A DNA stretch of 64,000 bases, taken from contig NZ_CP061308.1 of assembly GCF_018687935.1 (NCBI RefSeq), positions 676,048-740,047 on the forward strand, read 5' to 3'. A program made the position numbers and the translations under genes. Positions 61,980-64,000 of the stretch are shown in pieces (within the stretch, counting starts at the first letter, position 1; every line of letters starts with the position of its first letter). The notes under the pieces were generated by a model. The model saw only the letters and a program-made list of their open reading frames with translations, did no database searches and was not told where the DNA came from. The DNA is from Polynucleobacter sp. JS-JIR-5-A7 (GTDB lineage Bacteria > Pseudomonadota > Gammaproteobacteria > Burkholderiales > Burkholderiaceae).

Positions 61980-63457
61980 GCCGAGAAGTTCTCATGTTGG
62001 CAGACGCCCTAGCGCGTGAAAAGAACGTTGATCAAGCCATTGTGTTTGAGGCGCTTGAAATGGCGTTGGCATCAGCCACTAAGAAGCGTTACGCAACTGA
62101 AGATGTGGATATTCGTGTATCTATCGACCGTGAGTCTGGTGAATACGAAACCTTCCGCCGTTGGTTGGTGGTTCCTGATGAAGCCGGTTTGCAAGAGCCA
62201 GATAAAGAGATATTGCAATTTGAAGCCAAAGAGCAAATTCCAGATATGGAAGTAGGCGACTATATTGAAGAGCAAATCGAATCTTTAGCTTTCGGTCGTA
62301 TCGGTGCACAGGCTGCTAAGCAAGTCATCTTGCAACGTATTCGTGATGCTGAGCGTGAACAGATTTTGAATGATTACCTCGAGCGTGGCGAAAAAGTCAT
62401 GACGGGTACCGTTAAGCGTGCTGACAAGAATGGTTTGATTATTGAATCTGGCCGTGTTGAGGCATTGCTGCGTCGTGATCAAATGATTCCTAAAGAGAAT
62501 TTGCGTTCTGGTGATCGCGTACGTGCATACATCCTCAAAGTGGATCGTGAAGCCCGTGGCCCACAGATCGAACTATCCCGTACTTGCCCAGACTTCTTGA
62601 TCAAGTTGTTTGAGAACGAAGTTCCAGAGATGGAGCAGGGCTTGCTAGAGATTAAGGGTGCCGCCCGTGATCCTGGCATCCGCGCAAAGATTGCGGTGGT
62701 GACTTATGACAAGCGTATTGACCCAATCGGAACATGCGTTGGTGTGCGTGGCACACGCGTTACTGCAGTGCGTAATGAAGTGGCTGGCGAAGCGGTTGAT
62801 ATCGTATTGTGGTCGGAAGACCCAGCGCAGTTTGTGATTGGTGCTTTGGCACCAGCACAAGTATCTTCAATCGTGGTGGACGAAGAGCGTCACGCCATGG
62901 ACGTGGTGGTGGATGAAGAGAACTTGGCAATCGCCATTGGCCGTAGCGGACAAAACGTTCGTTTGGCAAGTGATTTGACTGGTTGGCAAATCAACATCAT
63001 GACTCCTGAAGAGTCTGCTGAGAAAACTGAAAAAGAGGCTTCTTCCGTACGCCAATTGTTTATGGACAAATTGGACGTAGACCAAGAGGTGGCTGATATT
63101 TTGATTGAGGAAGGTTTCAATACATTGGAAGAAGTGGCTTATGTGCCATTGTCTGAAATGTTAGAAATTGATTCATTCGATGAAGATACTGTGAATGAGT
63201 TGCGTACCCGCGCACGTGATTCCTTGTTGACGATGGAGTTAGCAAAAGAGGAGCGTATTGGCGAGGTGTCACAAGACCTACGTTCCCTAGAAGGAATGAC
63301 CACAGAATTGATTGCCAAGCTTGCTGACAATCAAGTACATACCCGTGACGACCTTGCTGAACTGGCTGTTGATGAGCTAGTTGAGGCGACACAAATTGAC
63401 GAAGAAACTGCGAAAACGCTCATCATGAAAGCGCGCGAACATTGGTTTACTTCATGA
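61976..63457 (+). CDS. nusA: Transcription termination/antitermination factor NusA
   Basis: This 493-residue RNA polymerase-binding factor has an N-terminal polymerase-binding domain (1-130), S1 domain (about 135-200, GTVKRADKNGLIIESG), KH1 and KH2 (about 230-345, DPIGTCVGVRGTR and AIGRSGQNVRLAS). Two acidic C-terminal repeats follow (about 360-490), as in other proteobacteria. It stands between rimP and infB in the usual order and may regulate the terminator in the operon leader. Confidence 0.97.
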   Translation: MSREVLMLADALAREKNVDQAIVFEALEMALASATKKRYATEDVDIRVSIDRESGEYETFRRWLVVPDEAGLQEPDKEILQFEAKEQIPDMEVGDYIEEQIESLAFGRIGAQAAKQVILQRIRDAEREQILNDYLERGEKVMTGTVKRADKNGLIIESGRVEALLRRDQMIPKENLRSGDRVRAYILKVDREARGPQIELSRTCPDFLIKLFENEVPEMEQGLLEIKGAARDPGIRAKIAVVTYDKRIDPIGTCVGVRGTRVTAVRNEVAGEAVDIVLWSEDPAQFVIGALAPAQVSSIVVDEERHAMDVVVDEENLAIAIGRSGQNVRLASDLTGWQINIMTPEESAEKTEKEASSVRQLFMDKLDVDQEVADILIEEGFNTLEEVAYVPLSEMLEIDSFDEDTVNELRTRARDSLLTMELAKEERIGEVSQDLRSLEGMTTELIAKLADNQVHTRDDLAELAVDELVEATQIDEETAKTLIMKAREHWFTS

Positions 63458-63470
63458 GAGGAAGTAGTGC

Positions 63471-64000
63471 ATGGCAACAACAACAGTAAAAGTACTCGCT
63501 AAGGAACTGAAAAGAACTGCGGCTGACCTCTTGGATCAATTGAAGGCAGCCGGGATCGATAAAGGTTCTGAGGATGACAGCATTACCGATAAGGACAAAA
63601 CTGCCTTGCTCGAGTATTTGCAAAAAGCACATGGCAATACTGAAGCAGGGGCTCGTAAGAAGATCACTTTGATCAAGCGCGAGAACTCTGAGATTCGTCA
63701 AGCAGACTCTGCTGGACGTACTCGTACTGTGCAGGTTGAAGTTCGTAAAAAACGTGTGCTAGTAAAAGCAGGAGATAAAGCACCTGTAGCTGAGGAAGCT
63801 CCAGCAAAATCAGCTAAAGCAGCTTCGCCAACTAAACCAATTTTGTCAGAAGAGGAATTGGAAAAACGCGCCGCTGAAGCCACACGTCAAGCCGAGCTAT
63901 TAGCTCGTCAAGAAGCAGAGATGAAGGCGGCTGAAGAAGCGCGTCAAAAAGAAGCTGCTGCTCCTGCTGAGGATGACAGCAAAGCTTCTGACGCTGCAGC
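63471..64000 (+). CDS. infB: Translation initiation factor IF-2 (partial, N-terminal part)
   Basis: The frame opens at ATG 63471 behind GAGAGGAAG and runs off the right edge after about 176 codons. It begins with the IF2_N domain (VKVLAKELKRTAADLLDQLKAAGI), then KKITLIKRENSEIRQ, then a Lys/Ala/Glu-rich helical linker. The GTPase domain lies beyond the window. Position directly after nusA confirms the call. Confidence 0.95.
   Translation, partial: MATTTVKVLAKELKRTAADLLDQLKAAGIDKGSEDDSITDKDKTALLEYLQKAHGNTEAGARKKITLIKRENSEIRQADSAGRTRTVQVEVRKKRVLVKAGDKAPVAEEAPAKSAKAASPTKPILSEEELEKRAAEATRQAELLARQEAEMKAAEEARQKEAAAPAEDDSKASDAA

Overview
The window looks like a piece of a betaproteobacterial chromosome of the Burkholderiaceae, most like Polynucleobacter (small-genome freshwater bacteria). 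This is inferred from gene content and protein style, not from a database search. Supporting signs are moderate GC with very tight spacing, core blocks ppa-nadE-glnB and rimP-nusA-infB, several Bug-type (tripartite tricarboxylate) binding proteins without their membrane partners, a yejABEF-type peptide importer, and flavocytochrome c sulfide dehydrogenase genes. I see no phage, insertion sequence, rRNA or CRISPR array.

Layout. 1-9.1 kb: end of a probable copper chaperone gene, ilvD, a RodZ-like HTH membrane protein, the leftward ppa-nadE-glnB block, the divergent proton-pumping pyrophosphatase hppA, and trxB. 9.1-13.5 kb: ftsK-lolA-serS rightward. 13.5-14.4 kb: a VapBC-like toxin-antitoxin pair with a perfect 26-bp palindrome at its promoter, then tRNA-Ser(CGA). 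14.4-28 kb: mostly single housekeeping or poorly known genes: a Tat-exported amidohydrolase, a small lipoprotein, a protein with a histone-H1-like lysine/alanine tail, ydcH, an AsmA protein, slyX, a flavin oxidoreductase, an orphan PIN toxin beside yaeQ, an ABC-F ATPase, and a cbpA-cbpM pair.

28-36.7 kb is an accessory catabolic island: a UxaA-family dehydratase, two Bug binding proteins, an enolase-superfamily enzyme, a hydroxyacyl-CoA-dehydrogenase-like enzyme, an SMP-30 lactonase, a GntR regulator and an LDH2-family dehydrogenase. It probably takes up and degrades a sugar acid or hydroxy acid of unknown identity. Two matching sequence boxes face each other in its central divergent promoter region and may be the GntR operators. 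36.7-41 kb holds a pirin, an orphan membrane-tethered TAXI protein, and a leftward cytochrome c / sulfide dehydrogenase / PsiE group. 41.2-44.8 kb is a tight three-gene operon (ArnT-like glycosyltransferase, sialidase-like protein, membrane protein).

44.9-51.3 kb runs leftward from fabI and chrA into a hydratase / MmgE-PrpD / CitE-like lyase / Bug group, which resembles a route through citramalyl-CoA for a C5 dicarboxylate. 51.3-57 kb is the rightward peptide ABC importer. Next comes an NlpC/P60-type protein whose catalytic cysteine is replaced by glycine, a patatin-like lipoprotein, scpB-rluB, and finally the rimP-nusA-infB operon. That operon is preceded by a promoter, two hairpins and a strong intrinsic terminator placed just before the first gene, which looks like an attenuator. 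infB runs off the right edge.
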